From: Burkholderiales bacterium
GTDB lineage: Bacteria > Pseudomonadota > Gammaproteobacteria > Burkholderiales > Nitrosomonadaceae
Length of the DNA stretch: 64,000 nt
Reading direction: 5' to 3'
NCBI GenBank assembly: GCA_024235735.1
Contig: JACKLU010000009.1
Location: 1-64,000, forward strand
Shown here: positions 1-8,748 of the stretch, piece by piece
How the letters are laid out: every line of letters starts with the position of its first letter
How positions within the stretch are numbered: the stretch's first letter is position 1
Notes under the pieces: model-generated
Database searches by the model: none
What the model was told of the DNA's origin: nothing
What the model saw: the letters and a program-made list of their open reading frames with translations, nothing else
Program-made: the position numbers and the translations under genes

Positions 1-1
1 A

Positions 2-253
2 GATGAACAAGGTGGAATCATGGCATCGATACGTGCCGAGACATTGCGCACCACAAAATTACCGGTGCCACCGCGGGATGAGCTTGAGAAGATCGAAAGC
101 ATACTGCGAACAATTTCGTCTGACATTGTCGAAAAGGGAGTTCTCGCCATAAAGCTATGTTCTCTCAAATGCGGGCTGATGCATAATCTCCTCACCGGCA
201 AACGCCGCGTCACGCCGTTGCTGGCAGCCGAAACGAGTCAGCCGGATGTCTGA
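2..253 (+). CDS. hsdS: Type I restriction-modification specificity subunit, 3' end
   Basis: The reading frame is open to the left window edge and ends at 253, so only the last ~83 residues are seen. HsdS chooses the DNA sequence recognised by a type I methylase/restriction complex. The fragment has the usual end of a second target-recognition domain and conserved helix: a proline-rich PVPPRDELEKIESIL stretch, then a closing LMHNLLTGKRRV motif. The next gene starts 8 bp before this stop and hsdR lies 2 kb downstream, which supports the call. The hsdM gene is presumably outside the window. The apparent ATG at 20 is internal, not the start. Confidence 0.85.
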   Translation, partial: DEQGGIMASIRAETLRTTKLPVPPRDELEKIESILRTISSDIVEKGVLAIKLCSLKCGLMHNLLTGKRRVTPLLAAETSQPDV

Positions 254-2135
254 CGGCCAAGCCTTTAACCCGCTGGAACTCTTGGCCCGTTTGGACTGGA
301 GCGAGAACGACGACCTCGAATTCAAGTCCGCGCGTGGCGGCATTCCGCGCAGTCTGTGGGAGACCTATAGCGCAATGGCCAATAGCCAGGGCGGCGTGAT
401 TTTGTTGGGCGTGGAGGATGATGGCGCGGTGTCCGGCGTTGCCGATGCCGCCAAACTGAAAAAAAGCCTGTGGGATACCGTGAATAATCGCGGCAAGGTG
501 AGTCTCAATTTGCTGGGCGACGGCGATATTCAGGAAATCGCTCATCCCGATGGCGTATTGCTGGCGATTCGGGTGCCGCGCGCTTCACGCTATCAGCGAC
601 CGGTTTTTATCGGGCAAAATCCGTTGACCGGTACTTACCGTCGCAATCATGAGGGTGATTACCATTGTACCGAGCAGGAAGTGGGACGCATGCTGGCGGA
701 TAGAGCCGAGCAGCCTGCGGATAGCCGCATTCTGGAACATTTCATGCTGGACGATTTGGACCGGCCGAGCTTGCAGCAATACCGGCAACGTTTTGCCTCG
801 CATAAACCCACCCATCCCTGGCTGAGTGAAGACGACAAGACGTTTCTAAGCAAGTTGGGCGCATGGCGCAAAGACCGTGCCAGTCAGGCCGAGGGGCCGA
901 CCGTCGCCGGGTTATTGATGTTCGGCAATGAAGCCGCTTTGCGCGAGGCGTTGCCGCAATACCACGTCGATTACCGGGAAAAGCTGTCGGACGATCCTGC
1001 CGTGCGTTGGACCGATCGTTTGACTTTGGACGGCACCTGGGCGGGTAATTTGTTTCAGTTTTATTTGCGGGTAATCCAGCGCTTGGCCGCCGATTTGAAA
1101 CTGCCGTTTCAATTGGACAGTGATTTATTCCGCATTGGCGAGTCCGTCGTGCATGAAGCGATACGCGAAGCGTTGGTTAATGCGCTGATTCATGCCGATT
1201 ATCAAGGCATGGGCGGGGTCGTGGTGGAAAAATACCGGGATCGTTTCGAGTTTTCCAATCCGGGAACCTTGCTGGTTTCGTTCGACCAACTGTTGCGCGG
1301 CAATGTTAGCGAATGCCGCAACAAAGCCCTGCAAACCATGTTTACATTGATCGGCGCGGCGGAAAAAGCCGGTTCTGGCGTCGATAAAATTCGCCGCGGT
1401 TGGGAGTCGCAGCATTGGCGCATGCCGATAATCCAGGAACAAACCCAGCCGGATCGCGTGTTGTGGCGCTTGCCTATGGTGAGTTTGATACCGGATGAAT
1501 CCTTATCGCGCTTGCAGGCGCGTTTCGGCCGTGTGTTTGCCGGCTTCTCCAAATTGGAAGTGCAGGCCTTGGTGACGGCCGATCTCGAAGGAACTGTCGA
1601 CAATGTGCGCATGCGCCAGATTACCGGCGGCCATGCTTCCGATATGACGCGATTGCTGCAAGGCCTGGTGGTCAAGGCAGCTTTGGTGCAGAAAGGACAA
1701 GGCCGTTGGACGCGTTATCAATTGCCGGAAATAACCGCCGACTCCATACATAAGAAGAGTGACTCCATACATAAGGAGAGCGACTCCGTACATAAGGAAG
1801 GTGACTCCGTACATAAGAACCGTGACTCCGTACATAGCGACGAAACTTGGGCGCATTTACAAACGATTGCGGCTCCCGCCAGGGTTAATAAACGCGTGAA
1901 CCCTCAGGACATGGAACGGCTTATTTTACTGCTGTGTCGTGGCATCTGGCTCACCCGGCGAGAATTGGGCGTGCTGTTGCAACGCAATGAAGAGGGACTG
2001 CGTTCCCGCTTCCTGACGCCCATGGTTGAGCACGGCTTATTGGTGTTACGGTTTCCGGATAAACCCAATCGTGGCGACCAGGCCTATACGGCGGGGGAAC
2101 AAGCGCTAAAGACCGATGCCGATGTTTTTGATTGA
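246..2135 (+). CDS. Schlafen/AlbA_2-domain putative ATP-binding protein inside the RM operon
   Basis: A 629-residue protein. The N-terminus (about residues 12-145) matches the AlbA_2/Schlafen-type fold, with the LEFKSA motif near residue 25 and a GGVILLGVEDDG segment. Residues about 298-390 look like a divergent GHKL-type ATPase (REALVNALIHADY, then AGSGVDKIRRGW). The C-terminus is probably winged-helix DNA binding. Family members often sit inside type I restriction loci, but their role is unsettled; regulation or a defence accessory role is inference. Residues 499-533 are five tandem 7-residue units of the type DS(I/V)HKxx. The start ATG overlaps hsdS by 8 bp, indicating translational coupling. 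Confidence 0.85.
   Translation: MSDGQAFNPLELLARLDWSENDDLEFKSARGGIPRSLWETYSAMANSQGGVILLGVEDDGAVSGVADAAKLKKSLWDTVNNRGKVSLNLLGDGDIQEIAHPDGVLLAIRVPRASRYQRPVFIGQNPLTGTYRRNHEGDYHCTEQEVGRMLADRAEQPADSRILEHFMLDDLDRPSLQQYRQRFASHKPTHPWLSEDDKTFLSKLGAWRKDRASQAEGPTVAGLLMFGNEAALREALPQYHVDYREKLSDDPAVRWTDRLTLDGTWAGNLFQFYLRVIQRLAADLKLPFQLDSDLFRIGESVVHEAIREALVNALIHADYQGMGGVVVEKYRDRFEFSNPGTLLVSFDQLLRGNVSECRNKALQTMFTLIGAAEKAGSGVDKIRRGWESQHWRMPIIQEQTQPDRVLWRLPMVSLIPDESLSRLQARFGRVFAGFSKLEVQALVTADLEGTVDNVRMRQITGGHASDMTRLLQGLVVKAALVQKGQGRWTRYQLPEITADSIHKKSDSIHKESDSVHKEGDSVHKNRDSVHSDETWAHLQTIAAPARVNKRVNPQDMERLILLLCRGIWLTRRELGVLLQRNEEGLRSRFLTPMVEHGLLVLRFPDKPNRGDQAYTAGEQALKTDADVFD
1740..1844 (+). repeat. Five tandem 21-bp coding repeats
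   Basis: Five consecutive 21-bp units begin at 1740, 1761, 1782, 1803 and 1824. Each opens with GACTCC(A/G)TACATA. The units are in frame, so each encodes 7 residues (DSIHKKS, DSIHKES, DSVHKEG, DSVHKNR, DSVHSDE). Units 1-2 carry ATA (Ile) and units 3-5 GTA (Val) at the same codon; the 3' ends of the units vary most. Copy-number change would alter linker length without shifting the frame. Confidence 0.95.
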
Positions 2136-2193
2136 TGATTTGCGTACCGTTGCCCGCAACAGCGGCGTTACTGTCAACTTTTCCTAAATTTGG

Positions 2194-5100
2194 GTGCTTA
2201 TGCAAACCGGTAAGACGCCGCCTCATATTAAGATAGACGAGCGCAACCACGTCGAGAAGCCGCTGCTCGAACAGTTGCAGGAATTGGGATGGGAGGTGCT
2301 GGACCTGGAGATGAAGCAAGAGCCGAAGCAGACCTTCCGCGAGAGCTTCACCGAGGTGGTGCTGGGGCCGGTGCTGCGCGAACAGCTTAAGGTGATCAAC
2401 CCCTGGCTGGAGGACGACCAAGTGGAAGAGGTGGCCAAGCGCCTCACCGCCAGCTTCCCGAGCACCAATCTGCTCGACAACAACCGCCATGTGCTGAACC
2501 TGCTGCTGGAGAACACCAGCGTTGCCGAAAACCGCAGGACCGGCGAGAAGAGCCCGACGGTGTGCTACATCGACTTCACCCACCGCGACAACAACCGCTT
2601 CCTCGCCGTGTGCCAGTTCAAGCTGCGCATCCTCGGCACCGAGCACCATATCATCCCGGACATCGTGCTGTTCCTGAACGGCTTGCCGGTGGTGGTGATC
2701 GAGTGCAAGTCGCCCAGGGTAAAGGAGCCGATTCCCGAGGCCATCGAGCAGATGCTGCGTTACAGCGAGCAGCGCGGGGCCAAGGGCGAGGGCAGCGCGC
2801 CACTGTTCTACTTCAACCAGTTCGTGGTGGCCACCTGCCGCAACGAGGCCAAGTTCGGCACCATCACCACCCACATCGAAAAGCATTTCTACCGCTGGTC
2901 CGACCCCTACCCGCGCACGGTGGAAGACCTGAGCCACGGCGGCAGCAGCCCTAACGACCAGCAGCGGCTGGTAGCGGGCATGCTGGATAAACAGAACCTG
3001 CTCGACATTATTCGCACCTTCACCCTTTTTTCGGAGTCGGACAAGGGCGAGCGGATCAAGATTGTCGGGCGCTATCAGCAGTTCCGCGCCGTGAAGCTCG
3101 CCGTGCAGCGCCTGCTGACCGGCGCTACGCCACGTGCGCGCAGCGGCATCGTCTGGCACACCCAGGGCTCGGGCAAGTCGCTGACCATGATGTTTATGGT
3201 GCGGGAGATGTACCGCCACGCCCAGCTTTCCAAGTGGAAGGTGGTGTTCGTCACCGACCGCACGCAACTGGAACAGCAACTTGGCGAAACCGGTCAGAAC
3301 ATCGGTTTCACTGTGAAGGCCGCGGATAGCATTGCAACGCTCAAGGAATTGCTGCGCAGCGATTCCTCCGATCTGGTGATGGCGATGATCCACAAGTTTC
3401 GTGAGACCGATTTGTCGGAGACTTTCCCGGAACTGAACAAGAGCCCGAACATCCTGGTGATGACCGACGAGGCGCATCGCTCGCAGTACGCGTTGCTCGG
3501 CGCAAATCTGGATCGCGCCATTCCCAACGCGGCGCGCATCGGCTACACCGGCACACCCATCGACAAAACCGAAAAAGTGTTCGGCGACTACATCGACAAG
3601 TACACCATGCGTCAATCGATCGAGGACGGCGTGACGCTGGAGATCGTCTACGAAGGCCGCACGCACAATGCCGAGGTGCCGGATCAGCAGGGCATGGACA
3701 CCGCTTTTGCCGACGTGTTCAGCGAATACAATCTGCAACAGCGGCTGGAAATCCTCGGTTATGGTTCGCGCGAGGCGTATCTCGAAGCCAAAACCACCAT
3801 CGAGGCCAAGGCCAAGGACATGGTGGCGCATTACCTGGCGCATGTGTTTCCCAACGGCTTCAAGGCGCAGGTGGTGGCTACTTCACGCGAGGCGGCGGTG
3901 CGCTACAAGACGGCGCTGGACGTTGCCTTGACCGAAAAGGTTAAAGAACTGGAACAGGACAACCCGCTGAATATTGACCTGGCGGGACTGAAGAAGCTCA
4001 AGACTGACGTGGTGATCTCCGGCAGCCACAACGACCGGCTGCACATCAAGGAATATTCCGACAGTGGCCGCCATACGCGCACCATCAAGAGCTTTAAACT
4101 GCCGTTCGACAAGGAAGACGAGGGCGTGACGGGCGACATCGGCATTGTGGTGGTAAACAACATGCTGCTCACCGGTTTCGATGCGCCCATCGAGCAGGTG
4201 ATGTATCTGGACAAGGTAGTCGTTGCGCACAACCTGTTGCAAGCCATCGCACGCGTGAATCGCGTGGCGGGCGCGGCGAAAGAGAAGGGTCTCATCGTCG
4301 ATTACGTCGGCATCGGTCACCATCTCAAGAAGGCCATCGACAACTACGACGAGCGCGAACAGAAGGAAGTGATCGACTGCCTGAGCTTCCCCGAAGACGA
4401 GTTGCGCGAGTTACAGGCCGACTACAAGGCGATCATGGTGCTACTCGAGAAGCATGGTCTGACCGACCTCAACGATCACGATGCGTTTTTTGATCTGTTC
4501 TACGACGAGGATATTCGTTTCGAGTTCATGCTGGCCTACAAGAAGCTGACCCGCAGCCTGGACCTGGTGTTTCCGGCCAAGGAGGCGCTGGACTACCTGA
4601 GGACATACAACGTACTGACCGAGATCAATGTGCTGGCGGGACGCCATTTGAACGACCAGCGCATGAGCATGACCGGCATCCCGCCCAAGCTGCGGGCCAT
4701 CACCGACCAGTATCTTGAATCGCGGGGCATCGAGCAGAAGGTGAAGCCTATCTCGATCCTGGACGAAGACTTCGAGAGCAAAATCGCCAAGCGCACGCGC
4801 GTCAAGACCAAGGCCGCCGAGGTGGAGCACGCCATCCGCCACCATCTGGACATCGAGCTGGACGACGACCCGGAACTGCAAGCCTCATTCTCCAAAGCAC
4901 TGACAGATATTCTGCAAGCGTTTAAAGACAACTGGCAGAAGATTTACGAAGAATTGGAGAAGCTGCGCAAACGCATCATCGAGGCGGCGAACGAATCGAC
5001 CTATGGCCTGCACAAGAAGAAACAGATGCCGTTTTTCCGCATGCTCCAAGCTGAGCTCAGCGAACTATGGGAACAACGGTCAGGCTACAATGGGAAACCC

Positions 5101-5349
5101 GATGACCGCATTGCACTGTTGGTCAATTTGACGCAGCGGATTTATCTGGTTGTGGAACGGGAATTGAAGCTGACCAGCTTCTGGGAGAGTGTTCCTGCCC
5201 GCAATCGGTTGAAAGCGGAAATCCAGCAGATTCTGATTTCTGAAGCTTTTCATACCCTGCCGAATGTCATTGCCAGACGCAACCAGATCATTTCTCGAGT
5301 GATGGAAATCGCCGAAAAGAACCATGACCGGATTCTGTACGCGAGCTGA
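2194..5349 (+). CDS. hsdR: Type I restriction endonuclease subunit R
   Basis: A 1051-residue motor/nuclease subunit that cleaves unmodified DNA after ATP-driven translocation. The PD-(D/E)xK nuclease core is visible at D156 and E170-C-K172. The helicase part has a Walker A motif (TQGSGKS, K328), a DEAH box at D425 (TDEAHRSQ), the motif GYTGTPI and a later LLTGFDAP stretch. Its length and domain order are normal for HsdR, and no frame disruption is seen. The start could be GTG 2194 or ATG 2200; neither has a clear ribosome-binding site. It follows the AlbA-type gene by 58 bp and abuts the metallopeptidase gene. Base composition is clearly GC-richer than the genes from 6 kb onward, which suggests horizontal acquisition. 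Confidence 0.95.
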   Translation: MLMQTGKTPPHIKIDERNHVEKPLLEQLQELGWEVLDLEMKQEPKQTFRESFTEVVLGPVLREQLKVINPWLEDDQVEEVAKRLTASFPSTNLLDNNRHVLNLLLENTSVAENRRTGEKSPTVCYIDFTHRDNNRFLAVCQFKLRILGTEHHIIPDIVLFLNGLPVVVIECKSPRVKEPIPEAIEQMLRYSEQRGAKGEGSAPLFYFNQFVVATCRNEAKFGTITTHIEKHFYRWSDPYPRTVEDLSHGGSSPNDQQRLVAGMLDKQNLLDIIRTFTLFSESDKGERIKIVGRYQQFRAVKLAVQRLLTGATPRARSGIVWHTQGSGKSLTMMFMVREMYRHAQLSKWKVVFVTDRTQLEQQLGETGQNIGFTVKAADSIATLKELLRSDSSDLVMAMIHKFRETDLSETFPELNKSPNILVMTDEAHRSQYALLGANLDRAIPNAARIGYTGTPIDKTEKVFGDYIDKYTMRQSIEDGVTLEIVYEGRTHNAEVPDQQGMDTAFADVFSEYNLQQRLEILGYGSREAYLEAKTTIEAKAKDMVAHYLAHVFPNGFKAQVVATSREAAVRYKTALDVALTEKVKELEQDNPLNIDLAGLKKLKTDVVISGSHNDRLHIKEYSDSGRHTRTIKSFKLPFDKEDEGVTGDIGIVVVNNMLLTGFDAPIEQVMYLDKVVVAHNLLQAIARVNRVAGAAKEKGLIVDYVGIGHHLKKAIDNYDEREQKEVIDCLSFPEDELRELQADYKAIMVLLEKHGLTDLNDHDAFFDLFYDEDIRFEFMLAYKKLTRSLDLVFPAKEALDYLRTYNVLTEINVLAGRHLNDQRMSMTGIPPKLRAITDQYLESRGIEQKVKPISILDEDFESKIAKRTRVKTKAAEVEHAIRHHLDIELDDDPELQASFSKALTDILQAFKDNWQKIYEELEKLRKRIIEAANESTYGLHKKKQMPFFRMLQAELSELWEQRSGYNGKPDDRIALLVNLTQRIYLVVERELKLTSFWESVPARNRLKAEIQQILISEAFHTLPNVIARRNQIISRVMEIAEKNHDRILYAS

Positions 5350-5350
5350 C

Positions 5351-6025
5351 ATGGCGCTGGATTACAAAATCGTTTATTCCAAGCGCAAGACGCTCACTAT
5401 CACGGTGGAGCGAGATCGATCCATCGTGGTCAACGCGCCCGAGGGCACTGCGCTGGAGAAGATTCACCATGTGGTGGCGTCGCGCAAGCTGTGGCTTTAT
5501 GAGAAAACCCGGCATACCCAGAAATATGATCCATTACCGCATCCGCCCGGAAAGGAATGGGTGTCCGGCGAATCCATGCCCTATCTTGGCAAATTTTACC
5601 GTATCGAAGTGGCTGGCGCGGGCGATGCTATTCAATTTGATCAGAAATTTATTGTGCCCTGCACGTTGACGGATAAATCCGGAGCATTCCGGGCATGGTT
5701 CATGAAAAGCGCCAAGAAAAAAATTCTCCCGCGCGTATCAGCGCATGCCGGGAATCTGGGCGTTAGTTATAAGGAAGCCAGGATTGGCAACGGAAAGTAC
5801 CGCTGGGGCTCGTGTACGCCCGGTGGTCATGTGATTTTCAACTGGCGATTGATCAAAGCGCCAATGTTTGTCATCGACTATGTGGTGGTGCATGAACTCG
5901 CGCATCTGATCGAACAGAATCACACACCGCGGTTCTGGAATATAGTTCGGGCACAAATACCGGCTACGGAAAAGGCGAGAGCCTGGCTTTTGAAAAATGG
6001 CGCATTGCTGGAGCAGGATTTATAG
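5351..6025 (+). CDS. YgjP-type (M48-like, DUF45) metallopeptidase
   Basis: A 224-residue protein. Its C-terminal half carries the zinc-protease motif HELAHLIEQNH, preceded by KYRWGSC and the INWRLI-like stretch (FNWRLIKAP) typical of the YgjP/DUF45 family. The start is taken as ATG 5351, one base after the hsdR stop; the longer frame from 5324 lies within hsdR and is unlikely. Members of this family are often encoded immediately after hsdR, as here. A function in handling the restriction enzyme (for example proteolytic control of HsdR) is conceivable but is inference. Confidence 0.85.
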   Translation: MALDYKIVYSKRKTLTITVERDRSIVVNAPEGTALEKIHHVVASRKLWLYEKTRHTQKYDPLPHPPGKEWVSGESMPYLGKFYRIEVAGAGDAIQFDQKFIVPCTLTDKSGAFRAWFMKSAKKKILPRVSAHAGNLGVSYKEARIGNGKYRWGSCTPGGHVIFNWRLIKAPMFVIDYVVVHELAHLIEQNHTPRFWNIVRAQIPATEKARAWLLKNGALLEQDL

Positions 6026-6155
6026 CATTCTGGAGTTTGTCTGGCTGAATATCGTTGCAAGGCGATGATGAGTGAAAAAAACCGGATTTTGAGCTGTGCC
6101 GGAGGGTATACTTGTCTATCAGCATTTGCGCTTAAATGAATGTGTGTCATGTTTT

Positions 6156-6314
6156 GTTTTTTCGTAACTATTCAGCGTACTTTGTCATTCCGAGCAACGC
6201 GAGGAATCTTGGGTATTGGGCGCATTAATAAACGCTCAAGATTTCTCGCTGCCGCTCGAAATGACAGCATAATCAAACGCCTTGTCAAATAAGGCTGAAT
6301 AGTTACGTTTTTTC
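6156..6314. mobile_element. 143-bp MITE with 13-bp terminal inverted repeats and 8-bp target duplication
   Basis: The element spans 6164-6306. Its ends are perfect inverted repeats, GTAACTATTCAGC (6164-6176) and its complement (6294-6306). It is flanked on both sides by the direct repeat GTTTTTTC (6156-6163 and 6307-6314), the expected target duplication. The interior is a long imperfect palindrome around TGTCATTCCGAGCAACGCGA, so the whole element could fold into a stem-loop. It has no coding capacity. GTAA-starting ends with an 8-bp duplication resemble IS66-family elements; that assignment is inference. Confidence 0.85.
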
Positions 6315-6359
6315 AATCAGTCATTGCCGCGCACGAGCAGACGAGAAAGGAGTTTCGCT

Positions 6360-6794
6360 ATGAGATCGAAATCGGTTGTGATGTTGTTGGCAGGGTTAGC
6401 TGTAATGGGATTAGCCGCCTGCTCGAGCACGGGACCAATTCTGTATCCCAACGCGCATTATCAAGCCGTGGGGCAGAATATCGCCGAACAGGATGTTGCG
6501 TATTGCAGGAAAATGGCTGAAGCAGCCGGAGCTAGGGAAGGCGGGGGCACTGCGGAAAATATTGCGACAACCACCGCCATGAGCGCCGGGATGGGCGCGG
6601 CAAGCGGTGCGGTTGGCGGCGCTATTTCCGGCTCGGCGGGTACGGGTTCGCTGATTGGTGCGGCGAGCGGCGCTACCTGGGGATTGTTGAGAGCAATTTT
6701 CCAATCATCAAAATCGCAACCGAGTCAGGCCTATGTCAATTTCGTATACCGATGCTTGCAGGAAAAAGGCTATGAGGTAACTGGCTGGCAGTAG
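6360..6794 (+). CDS. Glycine-zipper lipoprotein, unknown function
   Basis: A 144-residue protein starting at ATG 6360, preceded by a good GAAAGGAG ribosome-binding site. The first ~20 residues form a lipoprotein signal peptide with lipobox LAAC. The middle is very rich in Gly, Ala and Ser (about residues 65-115), a glycine-zipper pattern usual in outer-membrane-associated lipoproteins. The C-terminus contains a short conserved-looking YRCLQEKGYEVTGW segment. The partner gene is convergent. Function is not recognisable beyond envelope localisation. Confidence 0.8.
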   Translation: MRSKSVVMLLAGLAVMGLAACSSTGPILYPNAHYQAVGQNIAEQDVAYCRKMAEAAGAREGGGTAENIATTTAMSAGMGAASGAVGGAISGSAGTGSLIGAASGATWGLLRAIFQSSKSQPSQAYVNFVYRCLQEKGYEVTGWQ

Positions 6795-6873
6795 TCGCAA
6801 ATTGCAAACGATGCGTTTGGCCGGATCAGCCCGCAATAAAGCTGTTCGGATGCAATACTTGGTGCGATCTCGG

Positions 6874-6904
6874 CGCAAAGCGCACCATTGCTGGGGTGCT
6901 TTGC
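6874..6904. terminator. Possible bidirectional hairpin between convergent genes
   Basis: GCAAAGCGCACC and GGGTGCTTTGC form an imperfect stem around a short loop between the lipoprotein gene (plus) and the PhoD-like gene (minus). There is no clean T tract, so its role as terminator is only suggested. Confidence 0.35.
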
Positions 6905-6926
6905 ACTGAAACCGGGTTTCCTGAAG

Positions 6927-8399
6927 CTACTTTAATGCGATGGGGGCGATATCAAATTTCCGGATTGGTTTGGGTAGGCCACTTCTTCTATCCGGATTCC
7001 AGACGTCCCATGCGTAAACTTTCATTTTTACCGATTGTCCGTCCCGGTAAAAACCAACTGTCATCAGATGCTCGGTTGTTCTCGGTCTCGGGAAACGCAG
7101 ATCCCACCATTTGTTTTCCGTGGTGACCGTTCCAAGATAATCAATCGGATTGGCGGGAACGCCCGCTACAGGCGCGACCGGGAACATTTTGCTGGAGGTG
7201 TCCGGTTTGCTTGCCGCATAACCGTTGAGTTCCGAGAGATTTGAAATCGGCGAGGCGATGACTTCGATCAGTTTGTTTCCGCTGCCACCAATGGTGACCT
7301 GGGAAACCCGTCCAAAGTGTACATCCCCAGCCAGTACGACAATGTCATGCCCGCCGTTTTGCAGTGCAACAATGAGTTCATTGTACTGCGGCCAGTCGGG
7401 CAGGTTTTTGTCGTTGACGTCCCCCTTTCCGGCGATTAACGGTTGCGGAATGACGAGCACGCCCGGGCAGGTCAACTGTTTTGTCCAGTTCAGTAATTGC
7501 TGGAAAGAAGCATCGGACATGAAGCCGTGTTTCGTTCGCTCCGATCGCAAGTCTGCGATACAAAAGGAAATGTCGTTGCCTATATTGAAAATGCGCAGCG
7601 TCTGAATCTGCTGAACGATTTGCACGCCCCTTTTTGCTGCTGCTTCCCATCGCTGCTTGAAGGCTTCATCATGCTGTAATGTAGCCAGATAAGGGTTGAT
7701 GCCTTTCAAGAATGGATAATTGTTCCAGTATTCATGGTCATCAGCCAGCATCCAGGTGCCGCCGCGGCGTAGAATGCTGCGCATCAGGTCCCAGCTCTCG
7801 GCATAATCGTCAGCAATGCGATCCTGGCAGTCATCCTCACTCAATGGATACCATCCCAGTCCGATATCGAGATAAACCTGGTCTCCGGTTAGAAATTTGA
7901 TATCCGGTCGGTACTGGTGGTGACGGTACAATGCCTCGAATGCCTGACCAGCCCGACCGCCGTCATGCTTGGTGTAGAAGCATGAACCGAGTCCGACGGT
8001 AAACGGCCGATCGTCAGTGGTGGGTAGTGCCTGGGGCAGTGTGGTCAGAAAAGACTTTTCCAGCAATTCCCATTCAAGTTCTACGCGCGATTCGAATTCA
8101 ATGATGTAATCCTGTCCGGATTCGAGTCCGTCAATGATTTCCACTTTGAAAAAACGCTTGTCCAGGCGATCAAAAGGCCGTTCCCAGACATCACCCTGCT
8201 CTTTCAAGTGGGTAATGGTTTTGATGATTTCTCCGGTTTCATTTTTTCGGTCCGTTTCGGAGTTCACTTTTCTGACAACCAGACGCCAGTTATGCGGTTT
8301 TGCCAGCGAAGGCAGTAACGCGCCGACCCAGATTTTGACGGATGTCGTTGTGACCTCATGTACAACCAGAACATAACGGCTGGTCAGTCTCTTGCCCAT
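6927..8399 (-). CDS. PhoD-like metallophosphatase
   Basis: A 490-residue protein of the PhoD-like (alkaline phosphatase D) metallophosphatase family. Metal-site motifs appear in order: GLGSCF (136-141), TGDQVYLD (171-178), ADDHEYWNN (219-227) and LAGDVHFG (356-363). The N-terminal ~120 residues form the beta-sandwich usually preceding the catalytic domain. No signal or Tat peptide is visible at the chosen start, unlike classical secreted PhoD, so it is probably cytoplasmic. Substrate is unknown. It stands alone, convergent with the lipoprotein gene. Confidence 0.85.
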   Translation of the reverse strand: MGKRLTSRYVLVVHEVTTTSVKIWVGALLPSLAKPHNWRLVVRKVNSETDRKNETGEIIKTITHLKEQGDVWERPFDRLDKRFFKVEIIDGLESGQDYIIEFESRVELEWELLEKSFLTTLPQALPTTDDRPFTVGLGSCFYTKHDGGRAGQAFEALYRHHQYRPDIKFLTGDQVYLDIGLGWYPLSEDDCQDRIADDYAESWDLMRSILRRGGTWMLADDHEYWNNYPFLKGINPYLATLQHDEAFKQRWEAAAKRGVQIVQQIQTLRIFNIGNDISFCIADLRSERTKHGFMSDASFQQLLNWTKQLTCPGVLVIPQPLIAGKGDVNDKNLPDWPQYNELIVALQNGGHDIVVLAGDVHFGRVSQVTIGGSGNKLIEVIASPISNLSELNGYAASKPDTSSKMFPVAPVAGVPANPIDYLGTVTTENKWWDLRFPRPRTTEHLMTVGFYRDGQSVKMKVYAWDVWNPDRRSGLPKPIRKFDIAPIALK

Positions 8400-8748
8400 G
8401 ATCTATCCTCCTTGATAAGAAAACCCGTGGTTTGTGCGTTCTGTATTCCGCACCGCATTGATACAGGTATCGATTGTATTTTGCGCCATATTGGCGAAAC
8501 GAACAACCCTGTTACAGGAGCACGATAATCGGTTGAAAACTGGAAAGGGGATGTGCCTGGGCGGATTCCAAATTTCCGGTTGGAACCCGTTTATTGGATT
8601 TGAAGCGATGCTCAGGCGTGGGCGGTTTTTACAATCAAGCTTGAAGTAGCGTGGCTTTGCCGGAATTCTGCGTAAAGACAGTATGGATGGAGTAGCAGGC
8701 AGTGTGGCAATGTTACGGGAACATTGCCACATTGTTTTGGATTTCGAA
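8400..8748. other. Non-coding gap downstream of pntB
   Basis: About 350 bases between the start of the PhoD-like gene and the end of pntB. The reading frames here are not convincing. The only clear structure is the hairpin at 8704-8730; the rest shows nothing recognisable apart from the presumed promoter of the PhoD-like gene near 8400-8500. Confidence 0.6.
8704..8730. terminator. Perfect 11-bp hairpin after the pnt operon
   Basis: GTGGCAATGTT and its complement flank the five-base loop ACGGG, 18 bases beyond the pntB stop. On the minus strand no run of T follows, so it may act as an RNA-stabilising 3' end or a weak terminator. Confidence 0.5.

Noticed and set aside
1740..1844. Tandem repeats as a possible CRISPR array
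   Set aside because: The units are contiguous, 21 bp, without spacers and in frame inside a protein; no cas gene is present.
1951..3843. A 630-codon minus-strand frame antisense to the AlbA-type gene and hsdR
   Set aside because: It is the mirror of two well-supported genes in GC-rich sequence, with low-complexity His/Leu/Val content and no known domain.
5324..5350. N-terminal extension of the YgjP-type protein
   Set aside because: It overlaps the hsdR coding end; ATG 5351 directly after the stop is the usual start for this family.
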